Positions 31,932-41,125 of a DNA stretch of 64,000 nucleotides are shown here, piece by piece. This stretch comes from UBA7672 sp038326205. GTDB lineage: Bacteria > Pseudomonadota > Alphaproteobacteria > Caulobacterales > Hyphomonadaceae. The first letter of the stretch is position 1. Every line of letters begins with the position of its first letter. The stretch lies in contig JBBQJV010000003.1 of the NCBI GenBank assembly GCA_038326205.1, positions 48,233 through 112,232 of the forward strand. The letters are read 5' to 3'. A model generated the notes under the pieces. The model did not search any database, was not told the origin of the DNA, and saw nothing but the letters and a program-made list of their open reading frames with translations. A program made the translations under genes and the position numbers.

Positions 31932-34544
31932 ATGACGCCGAAGGATGCGAAGCGGCACGGGTCTGGTGGCGCAGGGGCGGATATTCCCGACGTCACGAAA
32001 GTCCAAAACCCGTCATTCGGTATGCGCGCTGTGCTGGCTGGAGGTCTCGCCGCGACACTGGCAGGGGCCTTGTCGCCGGCAGGGTACGCGCAAACGGTAA
32101 GCGACCGCTTCCTCTCTCGCGTTACGGCTCAGGAGAACGGCGCCTGTGCGACCGTAAGCATCGATTTCAACGTTCCGGTTCGCTATACGTCTCACTTCCC
32201 GGAACGGAGCGGACGGGAGCTGCGCATTGGCGTCCAGCCGCTGAATTTCAATCGTGGATCGTTGTCCACCGCGCTCGCCACCGAGAGCCTACGGCCGCCC
32301 GTAAGCGAAGTCGCAGGCATTCAGCGCATCCAGTACGACGTATCGGATCCTGCAGGCCCAACGCTGGTGATTCAGTTCGATCACGACGCGAATTGGGAGG
32401 TCAAGGCGGACAAGACCGTGACACGACTTGTGGTCACGGTTTCAGGCCGGGAAGGTTGCGCAGCGACGGGCGGCGGACAGCCGGCAGCAAGCTCCGCGTC
32501 GAACATCATCATGGCCGTGACGCAGTTTGTCCCACCAACGCTGGAACCGAATGGCAACTATGCGATCAACCTGCTTTCAAACCGCGGCAAGGACGTTCCG
32601 GCGGACGAGCTAAAGCAGATAGATGCGTTCAAGCGCTTCGCGGCGTACGCCTACACGGCTGAAGAGAACGGCGCGGAATGGACGCGGCTTCGCCTTGGTA
32701 CGTTTGCGACACGCGCGGAGGCCGATCAGGTCTTGGCTGAGGTTGCCCCCGAATATCCGGAGGCGTGGATTGCGCGCATTGATCGGGCGGAGCGGGAACG
32801 GGTTTATCAGGCCTGGCTGGCGGCGCGCTCTGGCGTCAGCTCGATACCGAGCGCGTTGCCGGTCGATCCTGTGTCGGATGGGATGCTGCAGGAATTGCGC
32901 GACAAGCTAGCGGCTGGAGACAATGCTGAAGCGGTTCGGCTGGCCGAGCGCCTTCTGGGGCAGCCTGAGAGCTCGGCGACGCCGGACGCGCAGGAGCTTC
33001 TCGGACTGGCGCGCGAGCGCAACGGACAACTGGCACATGCGAAAGCTGAGTACGAAACTTTTCTTGCCCGCTACCCCGATCATGCCAATGCCCCGCGTGT
33101 CAGGCAGAGATTGGCCGCCTTGCTTGGCGACGAGGTGAAGCCGGAGCAGACGCCCGCGAAGGGTGCGGATGGACCGCCGGTGACAGTTGTCGCCGCTTCG
33201 TTTCGCACCGAGCTGTCAGGCAGTCTGTCAATGCTCTACCAGCGCGACGAGAGCGGCTTCCTGTTTCAGGATGTGCCGGTTGTTGGCGGGCCGGAGGTAA
33301 ATCCAGATCCGATCGAAGAGAACCGCACAAACCTCGACGAAGTGCTGTGGGGGGCAGACATCAACCTGTCTGTCGGTAATGACCGGATCGAGGGACTGTT
33401 CAGATTCTCAGGTGTATTTCGCGATGATTTCAGGGCCGGCGTGCAGCGCGACGAGGGCGCCGTCAGCACGCTCTACCTCGATGTGTCCGATCGCGAGTGG
33501 AACACGGCGCTGCGGATCGGAAGGCAGACGCGAAACACGGGCGGGATATTCGGACGGTTCGATGGCGGGCTGGTGAGTTTTCAACCGACAGAGGGACTCA
33601 AACTGAATCTTGTCGGCGGTTTCCCAGTGCAGTCTTCGCGCGATCTCAAGGTGAACTCCGATCGCGTGTTCGTCGGTGGCAGTGCGGACGTATCGCTGAT
33701 CCCGGATGCGCTGGATACGACTGTCTACTACGTGGACCAGAAATTTGGTGGGCTCGTCGACCGGCAGGCGGTGGGCGTTGAAGCGCGATATTTCAACTCG
33801 CATGCGACGGCTTACGGCGTCTACGACTACGATGTGAACTTCCAGCAGACAAACCTAGCCTTGCTGAATGGGTCGCTGCGGTTCGATGACGAGTCGAGTG
33901 TTTCGGTCGCTGTCGATTACAGACGTTCACCCTTGCTGACGACGTTCAACTCTATTTTTGGGCAGACGGTGATGGATCCGAACGAATTGCTGGCAACCTA
34001 TAGCGAAGACGAAATCTATCAGCTGGCGCAGGATCGCAGTGCTTATGCGCGATCGGTCTCGCTGAGCTATTCGCGCCCATTGATGGAGAAGCTGCAGATC
34101 AATGTTGATATGATCGCGACCAACGTTTCCGGTACGAAGGGCTCTGGCGGGATTGATGCAATCCCTGGAACCGGGACAGAGTATTACTATTCGGGACAGC
34201 TGGTGGCGTCCGATGTCTTCACCGAAGGCGCTATTGTCATTGCCGGGTTCCGCTATGCGGATACGCAACTAATCGAGCAGCAGACGGTGCAGCTGAACGC
34301 GCGCTATCCCATCAACAGTGACTTCCGGCTCAACACTAAACTGCGTCTGGATCAGCGGACACGCAAGGATGGGCTGGGCGACGAGCTGTCGATGCGGGGA
34401 TCGCTGGCGCTCGCCTATACGCTGAACCGCTCGACATATTTTGATGTCGAGGTTGGTGGGCAGTATTCCGACAATAACAATCCGCTTGTGACGACCCAGG
34501 AGCGTGGCTTGTTCGGGAGCATCGGCATCCGTCAGGATTTCTGA
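31932..34544 (+). CDS. SPOR-TPR-beta-barrel outer membrane protein (porin of the cytochrome conduit)
   Basis: An 870-residue protein with GGGAG before the ATG. A signal peptide lies after a 30-residue leader (FGMRAVLAGGLAATLAGALS). Residues about 60-170 form a beta-rich AMIN-like domain (ACATVSIDFNVPVRYTSHFP). Next comes a SPOR domain (YAINLLSNRG ... WTRLRLGTFATRAEADQVLA), which usually binds denuded peptidoglycan, then TPR helices (ARERNGQLAHAKAEYETFLA). From about residue 410 to the end are alternating amphipathic strands ending in GIRQDF, the C-terminal Phe expected for BAM-inserted barrels. No N-terminal CxxC as in MtrB. By position it is the barrel through which the multihaem proteins could pass electrons. 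Confidence 0.82.
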   Translation: MTPKDAKRHGSGGAGADIPDVTKVQNPSFGMRAVLAGGLAATLAGALSPAGYAQTVSDRFLSRVTAQENGACATVSIDFNVPVRYTSHFPERSGRELRIGVQPLNFNRGSLSTALATESLRPPVSEVAGIQRIQYDVSDPAGPTLVIQFDHDANWEVKADKTVTRLVVTVSGREGCAATGGGQPAASSASNIIMAVTQFVPPTLEPNGNYAINLLSNRGKDVPADELKQIDAFKRFAAYAYTAEENGAEWTRLRLGTFATRAEADQVLAEVAPEYPEAWIARIDRAERERVYQAWLAARSGVSSIPSALPVDPVSDGMLQELRDKLAAGDNAEAVRLAERLLGQPESSATPDAQELLGLARERNGQLAHAKAEYETFLARYPDHANAPRVRQRLAALLGDEVKPEQTPAKGADGPPVTVVAASFRTELSGSLSMLYQRDESGFLFQDVPVVGGPEVNPDPIEENRTNLDEVLWGADINLSVGNDRIEGLFRFSGVFRDDFRAGVQRDEGAVSTLYLDVSDREWNTALRIGRQTRNTGGIFGRFDGGLVSFQPTEGLKLNLVGGFPVQSSRDLKVNSDRVFVGGSADVSLIPDALDTTVYYVDQKFGGLVDRQAVGVEARYFNSHATAYGVYDYDVNFQQTNLALLNGSLRFDDESSVSVAVDYRRSPLLTTFNSIFGQTVMDPNELLATYSEDEIYQLAQDRSAYARSVSLSYSRPLMEKLQINVDMIATNVSGTKGSGGIDAIPGTGTEYYYSGQLVASDVFTEGAIVIAGFRYADTQLIEQQTVQLNARYPINSDFRLNTKLRLDQRTRKDGLGDELSMRGSLALAYTLNRSTYFDVEVGGQYSDNNNPLVTTQERGLFGSIGIRQDF

Positions 34545-35080
34545 TCAGACGCGTGACGGCGATCTCCGACGCTCGCGCGCTGAGGTGCGTTAAGCGAATG
34601 GCGCGTAGGTATTAGCCAAAAGGGAGGTACGCGCGAACTGTGGCTGCCCCCCTTGTCTCGTCGCGAAGACGCGACGGTCCGCCTCCCCCCAGTCCTTCGG
34701 ACTGATGGAGAAAAGAGAGCAGTTCCTTTCTGTGTGATGTCATCCGATTTCGGAAGTTGACCTTCTTCCGCGTGACCCGTGTGCCAATCATGGGTGTGGC
34801 AGTTGAAGATCGTCCAAAACATCGATTCCATGTTGGACGCGAGACAGGCAAACACGCGCAGCATGGCCGCGAGCAAAAGCTGGCGTCTTGATGAGACAAT
34901 CACTCCGTATGCGCGGGTTTGTGTTCGAGTCATGGGGCGCATTGTGCGGCCGCTGGGGTGGTAGGCGGGAAGCGATCTGCAGGTTTGTATTTATGCAGTG
35001 GAGCCGCCCTACAGCTTTTTTACGCAGGCGCTTGAACGCGCAGTGGAAGATTTTTGCCGTTCCGCAGAATTTGTACAGCG
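34545..35080. other. Gene-free stretch between convergent genes
   Basis: No convincing gene is present between the barrel protein and the permease, which converge on it. It contains one copy of a dispersed 52-bp repeat with a hairpin (34633-34684) and a small AGTCC/GGACT hairpin at about 34691-34703. The rest shows nothing I can name. Confidence 0.5.
34633..34684 (+). repeat. Dispersed 52-bp hairpin repeat, copy 1
   Basis: Aligns without gaps to 63769-63820 with 40 of 52 identical bases; both share GCGA.CTGTGGCTGCCCCC at the left end. It holds a perfect CGTCGCG-aaga-CGCGACG stem at 34659-34676. It is intergenic. Repeats of this type, with purine/pyrimidine-rich ends and a GTCTCG core, are common near gene ends in some alphaproteobacteria, as I recall. 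Confidence 0.6.
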
Positions 35081-36463
35081 TCAGATGGTCTCCCGGTTGC
35101 GGCGGAAGAGGAAATAGCTCGCGACAATGCCGCCCGACAGGATGATGGAGGCGATGAATTCCGGCTGTTTGGACGGCGTGATTGCCATCGCAACCAGAAC
35201 TGCGGCCATGCCCGCGATGGCGAAGATGCTTCCCCATGGATGGAACCACGCCTTCACGTGCAGTTGTTCCGGCGGGGTCTTCGGCCGCAGGATCAGCTGC
35301 GAAGCAGCGACACCAATATAGACGAACAGCATCAACGCGCCCGATGCATTGAGCAGGAAAGCGTAGAGATCCTTCCAGTAGGCGGCGAGCGGGATGACCG
35401 CCATCGACAACACGGAAGCAACGAGGATTGCCCAGGTCGGCACGCCGCGCTTGTCGATCCTTCTGAGCAAAGTGGGCGCATCGCCACGGCTGGCGAGGCC
35501 GAACATCACGCGCGAGCCGACATAGATACCGGAGTTGAGGCAGGACAGGACAGCGACCAGCACGATGGCGTCCATGATCTCCGGGGCGCCAGCGACGCCG
35601 ACTTTTTTCAACGCCATGGTGAAGGGCGACATCGGGCCAAGCGCGCGTTGAGCGGCGATTTCGCCCCAAGGGACTACGCACATGATGAGTGCGATGGAGA
35701 GGATGTAGAACAGCAGCATTCGCACGATGAGGGTGGTGGCGAGGCGCGCGATGATCTTCTCGCCCGCGTCGGATTCGGCGGCGGCGACTGTCGTTATCTC
35801 GGCGCCGACTAGCGTAAAGACGAGCGATACAACGCCGACAAAGGCAGCACTCCAGCCGTTTGGCGCAAAGCCGCCATTGTTGACGAGATTGTCGAACGTC
35901 GGGGCACCGGTGGAATTCCAGCCGAAGGCGTAGGCGCCGGCCACCAGGATGAAGACCACGATGGCTGCAACCTTGATGGAGGAGAACCAGAACTCGAACT
36001 CACCATAGGAGCGCGTCGACAGGAGATTGGAGCCGGTCAACAGCACGGTGAGGCCGAGTGCGATGACCCAGGACGGCGTCTCGCCGGGCAGATGGTGGCT
36101 TGCGATCTCCGCGCCGACGAGCGCCTCGAACGCGACGACGACCACCCAGAAATACCAGTAGATCCAGCCGAAACTGAAGCCGGCGAGATTGCCCATGGCG
36201 AGGCGCGCGTATTCGGTGCAGGAGCCGACGCCGTGGCGCGCCGTCGCCATCTCGGCTAGCGCGCGCATCACGAAGAGAATGATGATGCCGGTCAACAGGT
36301 AGCTGACAATCACGGCTGGGCCCATGTCGGCGATGTAGACCATCGAGTTGACGAACAGGCCGCCGCCGATGATGCCGCCGATAGAGATCATTGCGACGTG
36401 GCGGGCCCGGAGGGACTTAGTCAGGCTGGGCGCAGCGCCCGGCTCGATCGCTATCGTCTCCAA
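35081..36463 (-). CDS. Amino acid permease (AAT/GABA permease family)
   Basis: A 460-residue, twelve-helix APC-superfamily importer. I set the start at a TTG (36463; METIAIEPGAAPSLTKSLRA) because GGGAGAAG lies five bases before it and the length then fits the family; the frame goes on upstream but into unrelated sequence. The first helix holds MISIGGIIGGGLFVNS, matching the family's 'MI.IGG.IG.GLF' substrate motif, and LLTGIIILFVMRALAEMATA follows. It is divergent from an amidohydrolase and two genes from a succinate-semialdehyde dehydrogenase, so GABA or a related amino acid is a reasonable, unproved substrate. Confidence 0.88.
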   Translation of the reverse strand: METIAIEPGAAPSLTKSLRARHVAMISIGGIIGGGLFVNSMVYIADMGPAVIVSYLLTGIIILFVMRALAEMATARHGVGSCTEYARLAMGNLAGFSFGWIYWYFWVVVVAFEALVGAEIASHHLPGETPSWVIALGLTVLLTGSNLLSTRSYGEFEFWFSSIKVAAIVVFILVAGAYAFGWNSTGAPTFDNLVNNGGFAPNGWSAAFVGVVSLVFTLVGAEITTVAAAESDAGEKIIARLATTLIVRMLLFYILSIALIMCVVPWGEIAAQRALGPMSPFTMALKKVGVAGAPEIMDAIVLVAVLSCLNSGIYVGSRVMFGLASRGDAPTLLRRIDKRGVPTWAILVASVLSMAVIPLAAYWKDLYAFLLNASGALMLFVYIGVAASQLILRPKTPPEQLHVKAWFHPWGSIFAIAGMAAVLVAMAITPSKQPEFIASIILSGGIVASYFLFRRNRETI

Positions 36464-36599
36464 GCGGTCTTCTCCCGATGTTCCAGCTGTCGCTACGGCA
36501 GCTTCTTGTCCCAATGCATCAGCACCCGAGATCAACCGGTTGGCAACTCCCCTGTTGGCTGCTTGGTTCGGGGTTGCGCAAAAACATGGGGAGGCCGCG

Positions 36600-38306
36600 A
36601 TGCGGGCAAGACGACGTGACGTGCTTCTGGGCGGTTCGGCCCTGCTGCTGACCGGCTGCAACGCGCGAACGGTGGCAGCCGACATGATCCTGCACAACGG
36701 ACAGGTGCTGACCGTGGATGCAAAATTCGCGAAGGCATCTGCGGTGGCGGTGAAGGATGGACGCATTGTTGCTGTCGGCGGACCCGAGCTCATGGACAGC
36801 TGGTCGTCGCCGAAGGTGATCGACCTTGCGGGCCGGACGCTGATGCCGGGCTTTAACGATGCGCACGTACACATCTATCCGCTGTCGCCGCGCGCCATCG
36901 AGCCGGATAAGGTCAAGTCGATCGCGGAGCTGCAGGACGTGTTGCGCGCCAAGGCGGCGGCGCTGGGCAAGGGTGAGTGGATCGTCGGCTATGGCTGGGA
37001 CGAGGCGCAACTCTCCGAGAAGCGTAATCCGACGCGAAGCGATCTGGATGCGGCGGCGCCGGACAATCCGGTGATCCTGATCCGGGCTGGAGCGCATTCG
37101 GCGGTGTGCTCGTCGCGGGCGCTTGAGCTGGCGGGCGTCACACACCGGACGCCCGACCCAGAGAGCGGCATCATCGAGAAGGACGCCTCAGGCGAACCGA
37201 ACGGCATCATTCGTGAGCGGTTCGATGTGGTGGAGCGGCTCGTGCCGGAGGACTCGTTCGCGACGCTGCGCGCGAGCTATATCGACTCGCTAAAATACTT
37301 ACTTAAGTTCGGGATCACGAGCTTTCAGTCAGCGACGACGAGCATCTTCGACGAACCCGTTGAGGGCGAGCCCGAGCTCGACCGCAGCGGGCTCACTTGG
37401 CGGCGGATGCGCGGCATCTACGACGTGATGGGGGCGGACCTGCCGCGAGCGTCGCTTTACATCGCCTATCCCGGCGAGGCGCGGATGAAGGCGTTCGGAC
37501 TCAAGTCGGGCGATGGCGACGATCGTGTGCGCCTGGGGCCGATCGGCGAGAACCTGGTGGATGGCGGGTTCACGGGGCCGACCGCGTGGCTGCTGGCGGA
37601 CTACAAGGGCCAGCCCGGCTTCCGCGGCAAGGGACGCTATTCGGACACGCAGCTGCAGGCGATGGTCGACAAGGCCAATGAGTATGGCTGGCAGATGGGA
37701 CTGCATGCCATCGGCGACGCCGCCATCGTGCAAACGGTGAAGGCCTATGCCGCCTCGCTGCAGAAGACGCCGCGGCAGGACCATCGCTGGTTCCTCGACC
37801 ACTTCACCATCATGCCGCCTGACGGGACGATGGAGGTCATGGCGACAAACGGCATCATGATCGCGCAGCAGCCCAACTTTCTCTACAATCTGGAAGCGCG
37901 CTATATGTCGTTGCTGGATAACTGGCGGCTGGCGCACAACAACTCCGTCGCCACGCCGATGAAGAAGTACGGCATCCTGACGGCATTCTCATCCGACAAC
38001 TTGCCAATCGATCCGCGCGTCGGGCTTTACGTAGCGACGACGCGCAAAGGACCAAGCGGCGAGGTCCACGGTGCGGAAGAGGCGATCACGCGGGAGGAGG
38101 CGATCCGCGCCTACACCGCAAATGGCGCACAGCTGACGTGGGAGGAAAAGGAGAAGGGCTCGCTGGAGACCGGCAAGCTTGCCGACATGTGCGTGATAGA
38201 GCAGGACCCGTTGAAGGTGGCGGACAGCGAGCTGCTGAACCTCAACGTGGACATGACGTTTGTCGGCGGCAAACAGGTTTTCGTGAGAGATGGCGCCCGA
38301 GCCTAG
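36600..38306 (+). CDS. YtcJ-type amidohydrolase, exported lipoprotein
   Basis: A 568-residue metal-dependent hydrolase with GGGGAGG before the ATG. The N terminus MRARRRDVLLGGSALLLTGC has a twin-arginine-like RRRDVLLGG and a lipobox LLTGC, so the enzyme should be a lipid-anchored periplasmic protein. The catalytic HxH is in GFNDAHVHIY near residue 90; LHAIGDAAI and LDHFTIMPPDG supply further metal ligands, and FSSDNLPIDPRVGLYVATTR the C-terminal Asp. The YtcJ/NfdA group hydrolyses N-substituted amides and formamides. Its stop codon overlaps that of the dehydrogenase gene on the other strand. Confidence 0.88.
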   Translation: MRARRRDVLLGGSALLLTGCNARTVAADMILHNGQVLTVDAKFAKASAVAVKDGRIVAVGGPELMDSWSSPKVIDLAGRTLMPGFNDAHVHIYPLSPRAIEPDKVKSIAELQDVLRAKAAALGKGEWIVGYGWDEAQLSEKRNPTRSDLDAAAPDNPVILIRAGAHSAVCSSRALELAGVTHRTPDPESGIIEKDASGEPNGIIRERFDVVERLVPEDSFATLRASYIDSLKYLLKFGITSFQSATTSIFDEPVEGEPELDRSGLTWRRMRGIYDVMGADLPRASLYIAYPGEARMKAFGLKSGDGDDRVRLGPIGENLVDGGFTGPTAWLLADYKGQPGFRGKGRYSDTQLQAMVDKANEYGWQMGLHAIGDAAIVQTVKAYAASLQKTPRQDHRWFLDHFTIMPPDGTMEVMATNGIMIAQQPNFLYNLEARYMSLLDNWRLAHNNSVATPMKKYGILTAFSSDNLPIDPRVGLYVATTRKGPSGEVHGAEEAITREEAIRAYTANGAQLTWEEKEKGSLETGKLADMCVIEQDPLKVADSELLNLNVDMTFVGGKQVFVRDGARA

Positions 38307-39775
38307 AGCTGAACGAATACCGCCTTTAAGTGGAGGTATTCGTCGATGCCGTATTTCGAGCCTTCGCGCCCGATGCCGGATTCTTTGACGCCGCCGAAAG
38401 GCGAGACTTCGGTGGAGATGAGGCCGGTGTTCATGCCGACCATGCCGTATTCGAGGCCCTCGCTGACGCGCCATGAGCGGGCGAGGTCTCGCGTGAAGGC
38501 ATAGGCGGCAAGGCCCGCGCGGGTGTCGTTGGCGAGGCGGAGGGCGTCTTCCTCTGATTTGAAGCGGACGAGGCCAGCGACCGGGCCGAAGGTTTCTTCG
38601 CGGGCGAGCAGCGCGTCGGGGGCGACGTCGCGGAGGACAGTGGGTTGGTAGAAGGTGCCGCCGTGCGAATCGCGTGCAGCGCCCGTGAGAACCTTCGCGC
38701 CGTGACCGAGCGCGTCGGCAACGTGGGCCTCGACTTTTTCGAGCGCCTTGGCGTTGATGAGCGGGCCCTGTGTGGTGACGCCGGCGAGACCGTCACCGAC
38801 GACGAGCGCGGCGGCTTTCTCGGCGAGAAGCCTTGCGAATTTGTCGTAGACGCCGTCCTGCACATAGATGCGGTTGGCGCAGACGCAGGTCTGGCCTGTG
38901 TTGCGGAATTTCGAGATGATCGCGCCGGAGGCGGCGGCTTCGAGGTCGGCATCGTCGAACACGAGGAAGGGCGCGTTGCCGCCGAGTTCGAGCGAGACTC
39001 GCTTTACAGTGCCCGCACATTGCGCGGCGAGTTTCTTACCGACCGGAGTTGAGCCCGTGAAGGTGAACTTCGCAATACGCGGATCTTCGGTGAGAACGCG
39101 GCCGATGGGCTCGGCGTCGCCCGTGACGATGTTGAGCACGCCGGGGGGCAGGCCGGCTTCTTCGGCGAGCACGGCAATCGCGAGAGCGGAATAGGGGGTC
39201 ATCTCGGAAGGCTTGAGCACGAAGGTGCAGCCGGCGGCGATGCCGGGGCCGACCTTGCGTGTGATCATCGCGGAGGGAAAATTCCACGGCGTGATCGCGC
39301 TGACGACGCCGACGGGCTGTCTCAGCACCATGATGCGGCGGTCGGCGGCGGGGGCGGGGATCGTATCGCCGTAGACGCGCTTGGCTTCTTCTCCATACCA
39401 TTCGAGGAAGGCGCCGGCGTAGACGATTTCACCGCGCGCTTCTGCGAGGGGCTTGCCCTGCTCGGCTGTCATCAGCCGCGCGAGGTCCTCCTGATGGAGG
39501 ACCATGAGGTCGTTCCACTTGCGCATGATCTTCGCGCGCGATGCGGCGGTTTCATTCTTCCATTTCGGCAGGGCAGCGGCAGCGGCGGCGACGGCAGCTT
39601 CGGTTTCGGATTTGCCGAGGCTGGGGATGCGGCCGATAACGCCGCGGGTTGCTGGATTGCGGACTTCGACGGTCGGGTCACCGGTCCATTTGCCGTTGAT
39701 GTAGCATTGCTCGCGGAAGAGATAGCCGCGCTTCAGCGCGATGCGGCCCAGTTCGCCTGTTCCACCATCGGCCAT
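38303..39775 (-). CDS. gabD: NAD(P)-dependent succinate-semialdehyde dehydrogenase
   Basis: A 490-residue aldehyde dehydrogenase of the GabD group. It shows the cofactor motif TPWNFPSAMITRKVGPGIAA, the general-base Glu in VSLELGGNAPFLVFDDADLE and the catalytic Cys in FRNTGQTCVCANRIYVQDGV. GMNTGLISTEVSPFGGVKES near the end is typical of succinate-semialdehyde dehydrogenases. It oxidises succinate semialdehyde to succinate in the GABA shunt. The permease in the same region suggests a small GABA or amino-acid use module, but no aminotransferase (gabT) is present. Confidence 0.9.
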   Translation of the reverse strand: MADGGTGELGRIALKRGYLFREQCYINGKWTGDPTVEVRNPATRGVIGRIPSLGKSETEAAVAAAAAALPKWKNETAASRAKIMRKWNDLMVLHQEDLARLMTAEQGKPLAEARGEIVYAGAFLEWYGEEAKRVYGDTIPAPAADRRIMVLRQPVGVVSAITPWNFPSAMITRKVGPGIAAGCTFVLKPSEMTPYSALAIAVLAEEAGLPPGVLNIVTGDAEPIGRVLTEDPRIAKFTFTGSTPVGKKLAAQCAGTVKRVSLELGGNAPFLVFDDADLEAAASGAIISKFRNTGQTCVCANRIYVQDGVYDKFARLLAEKAAALVVGDGLAGVTTQGPLINAKALEKVEAHVADALGHGAKVLTGAARDSHGGTFYQPTVLRDVAPDALLAREETFGPVAGLVRFKSEEDALRLANDTRAGLAAYAFTRDLARSWRVSEGLEYGMVGMNTGLISTEVSPFGGVKESGIGREGSKYGIDEYLHLKAVFVQL

Positions 39776-39876
39776 GAGATGTCCTCCGCTGTTACCAACG
39801 TGGATATTGGTCGAAGGGGGCTACCTAGCAAGTGAGAATGGCTAATAAGCGTTAAAGCTCAACGCGAAACGGTGCG

Positions 39877-41091
39877 CTATGGCTTCGGGGCCAGCGGACA
39901 CGCGGCTGTAGCGAAGGGCTGTAGGGTGGCGTCCTCGGGAGCGGTGCGTTCCAGCGCCTGTTCCTTGGTGACCCAGACCTGGCCACGCGAGGCGCAACGG
40001 ACGCCGTAGTCGAACGTCGCAGCCATGTTGGCCTTGTCGAAGGCTAGCGAGCCGCCGAACTGCACGTCCGACGGAATGCCGGTGAAGCGGAAGCCCATGC
40101 TATTGTTCTTGGCGAACTCTGCGGTCTGGTCGACGGCGCCGCGCGTCATGTGGTTGAGGATGGCGGTGAAGCTGCGCGCGGCGATGTCGATGGTGTTATT
40201 GGAGGTGGAGCGCGGGGCCGAGGCGGACTGTCCGTTGATGACGACATAGACGTTGGCGCCGCGCAGATTGAGCGATGTGCTGTCCATGGTCAGCACGGCT
40301 TCCGGCGCCACGAAGAAGGGCGTGGTGGCGCCGCCGTCGACGTGCATCTCCTGGTACTTCTTGCCGTCCTTTTCGACGTTGATCATCACGGGTGGAAAGA
40401 CGCCTGGGACGCTGGCAGAAGCGACGAGCACGTCACGGAAAAGATTGCGCGCCTGTTTGCCGCCGCGACGAGCGATGGCGCCCATGTCCCAGATCACTGT
40501 TTCCTCGCGATCGAGGTTGGTGGTGGCGACAAGAAGCATACGACCATTGGCAGCTTCGCGTGCGACGGCGAAGACCAGCTCGTCGGTCACGAAACGCTCG
40601 ACGAGTTGGCGCAGCGGCTTGCCGTCGAAGACACCGACGTCGAACAGGGCGCCCAGACCGCGCGCCTGCATCAGGCCGTCGGTCGCTTCACCCCGATAGG
40701 CCTGCGTCAGCTTACCGTCCCAGTCCGAGCCGAGAAAGGCGTAAGGCGCGATGAGAGCGCCGGTCGAGACGCCGGTGACGATCTCGAAACGCGGGCGCGT
40801 GCCGGCATTGGTGAGGCCGACGAGAACGCCTGCGCCGAATGCCCCGCCTGCACCACCGCCGGAGAGAGCCAGCATGTCGACTGTGCGGTCAGCCGAGGCT
40901 GCTATGGCTTTGGAGGCCTTGGGAGCGTTTTCCTTGTGGAAGTCGTAGTCGGTCGTTTCGGTGCGCACCGTGTTGTCGAAGCCGACAGGGTTTGCGCCGC
41001 GCGGAGAAGCCAGCGGCGTACTGGGACGTGACGCCGTGGTGCAGGCGGCAAGCAGGACCAGCGTCAGCGCGGTGAAGATGTGCGGGCTCAT
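39877..41091 (-). CDS. Patatin-like phospholipase lipoprotein
   Basis: A 404-residue protein; start at MSPHIFTALTLVLLAACTTA, giving a lipobox LLAAC. The patatin site is complete: oxyanion loop LSGGGAGGAFGAGVL, nucleophile motif GVSTGALIAP, and the dyad Asp in HVDGGATTPF. It should hydrolyse phospholipid or other acyl esters at the inner or outer membrane. A longer frame upstream overlaps the autotransporter end and has no ribosome-binding site. It lies 34 bases after the autotransporter stop on the same strand, so the two may be co-transcribed. Confidence 0.87.
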   Translation of the reverse strand: MSPHIFTALTLVLLAACTTASRPSTPLASPRGANPVGFDNTVRTETTDYDFHKENAPKASKAIAASADRTVDMLALSGGGAGGAFGAGVLVGLTNAGTRPRFEIVTGVSTGALIAPYAFLGSDWDGKLTQAYRGEATDGLMQARGLGALFDVGVFDGKPLRQLVERFVTDELVFAVAREAANGRMLLVATTNLDREETVIWDMGAIARRGGKQARNLFRDVLVASASVPGVFPPVMINVEKDGKKYQEMHVDGGATTPFFVAPEAVLTMDSTSLNLRGANVYVVINGQSASAPRSTSNNTIDIAARSFTAILNHMTRGAVDQTAEFAKNNSMGFRFTGIPSDVQFGGSLAFDKANMAATFDYGVRCASRGQVWVTKEQALERTAPEDATLQPFATAACPLAPKP

Positions 41092-41125
41092 GCCGGGAAG
41101 CTCCCCTGCGCGAGGCCGTCGCGCA

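Noticed and set aside
31932..34544. Naming the barrel MtrB or PioB
   Set aside because: No N-terminal CxxC, extra SPOR and TPR domains, and no recognisable MtrB sequence; only the position beside cytochromes suggests the role.
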